6,854 bases of DNA, from the NCBI GenBank assembly GCA_021841795.1, contig JAKCDN010000166.1, positions 1 through 6,854 on the forward strand, read 5' to 3'. Position 1 is the stretch's first letter. Each line of letters starts with the position of its first letter. Made by a program: the position numbers and the translations under genes. This document shows, in pieces, positions 5,776 through 6,854 of this stretch. The DNA is from Acidobacteriota bacterium (GTDB lineage Bacteria > Acidobacteriota > Terriglobia > Terriglobales > Acidobacteriaceae). Below the pieces are notes generated by a model. It was not told where the DNA came from and did not search any database. It saw only the letters and a program-made list of their open reading frames with translations.

Positions 5776-6854
5776 TCAGTCGCCTGAGGCGGCCTGCTGG
5801 AGCTCCTTCCTGGGCCAGGGCGGGAGCAGCTTTAACAGGATCCACAGCAAGAAGAGAGGCAGGACGGTCAGGCCCAGAGCGACAAACAGACCTTCGCGCG
5901 TGACCAGTTCCATTTTGTAAGTGGTATAGCCGAGGAAGCTCTTGGAGAAGAGCTGCCCGCCGATGACGACGTTCCAGCGCATGGCGAAGACGCTGATCAT
6001 AATCAGGGAACCGCAGAGGACGTAGATGCGCTTGCGGACAATCTCAGTGAAGCTGGCGACCTGGGTAAGAAAGAGCAGCACGAGCGGGACGAGGGTGCCG
6101 ATGAGGATCTGCAGGACGATCTGAGAGAAAAAGAGCTTGGAATGGACCATGAAATCGAGGCTGCGGAAGGATTCGTCGGCTTCGTAGATGCGGTGAATGA
6201 GGTCGAGCATCTCCAGGCTGAAATCGATGATGAAGATGTAGAACATGTACATGGCGACGGTGTCGACGCAGCGCATGTCGATGGTCTGCCGGCGGAGTTT
6301 GGTGACGGCCATATAGATGAGGAGGACGGCGGCGATGCCGGAGACCATGGCGGAGAAGATGAAGACCACGGGCATGAGCGGCGAAGACCACCAGGGATTG
6401 GATTTGAGCGACCCGAAGATGAAGCCGACGTAGCCGTGGAGGATGAAGGCCGAAGGAATACCGATGAGAGTGACGATCCAGCCTACTTTTTCGTCGATGC
6501 GGAGGGCGCGCTCGCTGATGTTACTGGAGCCGAGGGTCATGATTTTGTAGACGACGCGGAGGAGGCCGCGGGAGCTTTGCGAGAGGAGGACGATGTCACG
6601 GCGGTAGTCGAGCCAGATCTCGAAGACGAGGACGGCCATGAGATACCAGAGGTAGACGTAGCCGAACATGGCCATGGCGGAGGTGGCATGAGGCGTGAAA
6701 TACATTTCGAAGGAGCGCTCCGGATGGCCGAGGTGAAACTGAAGGGGGAGCGGGGCGTCGAGCAGAAAGGCCAGGGCCGTGAGCAGCGCCAGGCGGTAGG
6801 TGGGCTTGACGGCCTCGACGCGGAAGACGCGCTCGAGCGAGGCGAGGATGAATG
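5776..6854 (-). CDS. NrfD/PsrC family quinone-interacting membrane subunit (5' end outside window)
   Basis: The - strand frame is open from the right edge to a TGA at 5776, giving 359 visible residues; the ATG at 6705 is internal, because 49 clearly homologous residues precede it. NrfD-family proteins are multi-helix inner-membrane subunits that exchange electrons with the quinone pool for periplasmic or cytoplasmic Fe-S and molybdopterin partners. The family signature is complete: FHLGHPERSFEMYFTPHATSAMAMFGYVYLWYLM (about 39-72 of the visible part). Other conserved-looking stretches are GIPSAFILHGYVGFIFGS, NPWWSSPLMPVVFIFSAMVSG, FSLEMLDLIHRIYE and FAMRWNVVIGGQLFSKSFLGYTTYK, then a last span and a charged tail. 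About 40-60 N-terminal residues are probably missing. It is the last respiratory gene in view, followed by the DUF2339-like gene. Partner subunits (ferredoxin-type, multiheme cytochrome) would lie to the right. Whether it belongs to alternative complex III, a Psr/Dms-type enzyme or another complex cannot be told. Confidence 0.92.
   Translation of the reverse strand, partial: FILASLERVFRVEAVKPTYRLALLTALAFLLDAPLPLQFHLGHPERSFEMYFTPHATSAMAMFGYVYLWYLMAVLVFEIWLDYRRDIVLLSQSSRGLLRVVYKIMTLGSSNISERALRIDEKVGWIVTLIGIPSAFILHGYVGFIFGSLKSNPWWSSPLMPVVFIFSAMVSGIAAVLLIYMAVTKLRRQTIDMRCVDTVAMYMFYIFIIDFSLEMLDLIHRIYEADESFRSLDFMVHSKLFFSQIVLQILIGTLVPLVLLFLTQVASFTEIVRKRIYVLCGSLIMISVFAMRWNVVIGGQLFSKSFLGYTTYKMELVTREGLFVALGLTVLPLFLLWILLKLLPPWPRKELQQAASGD

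Noticed and set aside
5776..6705. Taking the ATG at 6705 as the start of the NrfD-family gene
   Set aside because: The frame stays open to the window edge and the 49 preceding residues include the LGHPER half of the family signature, so the true start is outside the window.
1..6854. Mobile element, CRISPR array, tRNA or defence system
   Set aside because: I found no transposase or integrase, no regularly spaced repeats, no cloverleaf-like sequence and no defence-type domains on either strand.

Overview
The window looks like ordinary chromosomal DNA from a high-GC, free-living bacterium. Gene content (a Ric-type Fe-S repair protein, a sugar-porter MFS permease, an HDOD protein, and an NrfD-family quinone-reactive membrane subunit followed by a DUF2339-like protein) and the protein wording suggest Acidobacteriota, perhaps class Terriglobia. 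That placement is from recollection of family style, not a search. I see no insertion sequence, integrase, CRISPR array, rRNA or tRNA.

Layout, left to right: (1) the C-terminal end of a cupin-domain protein on the + strand; (2) a short convergent gap with two GC-rich hairpins; (3) ric on the - strand, a di-iron protein that repairs iron-sulfur clusters after nitrosative or oxidative stress; (4) a divergent control region with a near-perfect 18-bp inverted repeat and candidate promoters on both strands; (5) an MFS sugar porter on the + strand; (6) a small convergent gap with a 20-bp imperfect direct repeat; (7) an HDOD-domain protein on the - strand; (8) a 363-bp gap holding a start-less open frame and a strong hairpin; (9) a large multi-pass DUF2339-like membrane protein and, 33 bp upstream of it, an NrfD/PsrC-family subunit that runs off the right edge, both on the - strand.

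How they fit together: the NrfD and DUF2339-like genes look co-transcribed, probably the tail of a respiratory-complex operon beginning outside the window. The ric gene has its own control region. Its inverted repeat can be placed at about -41.5 from a plausible start site, as expected for a Crp/Fnr-type activator, which would suit an NO-responsive gene. The sugar porter and the HDOD gene appear to be single-gene units. I found no convincing new multi-gene system. The most useful leads are the ric operator, the open frame in phase with the DUF2339-like stop codon, and the NrfD/DUF2339 pairing.
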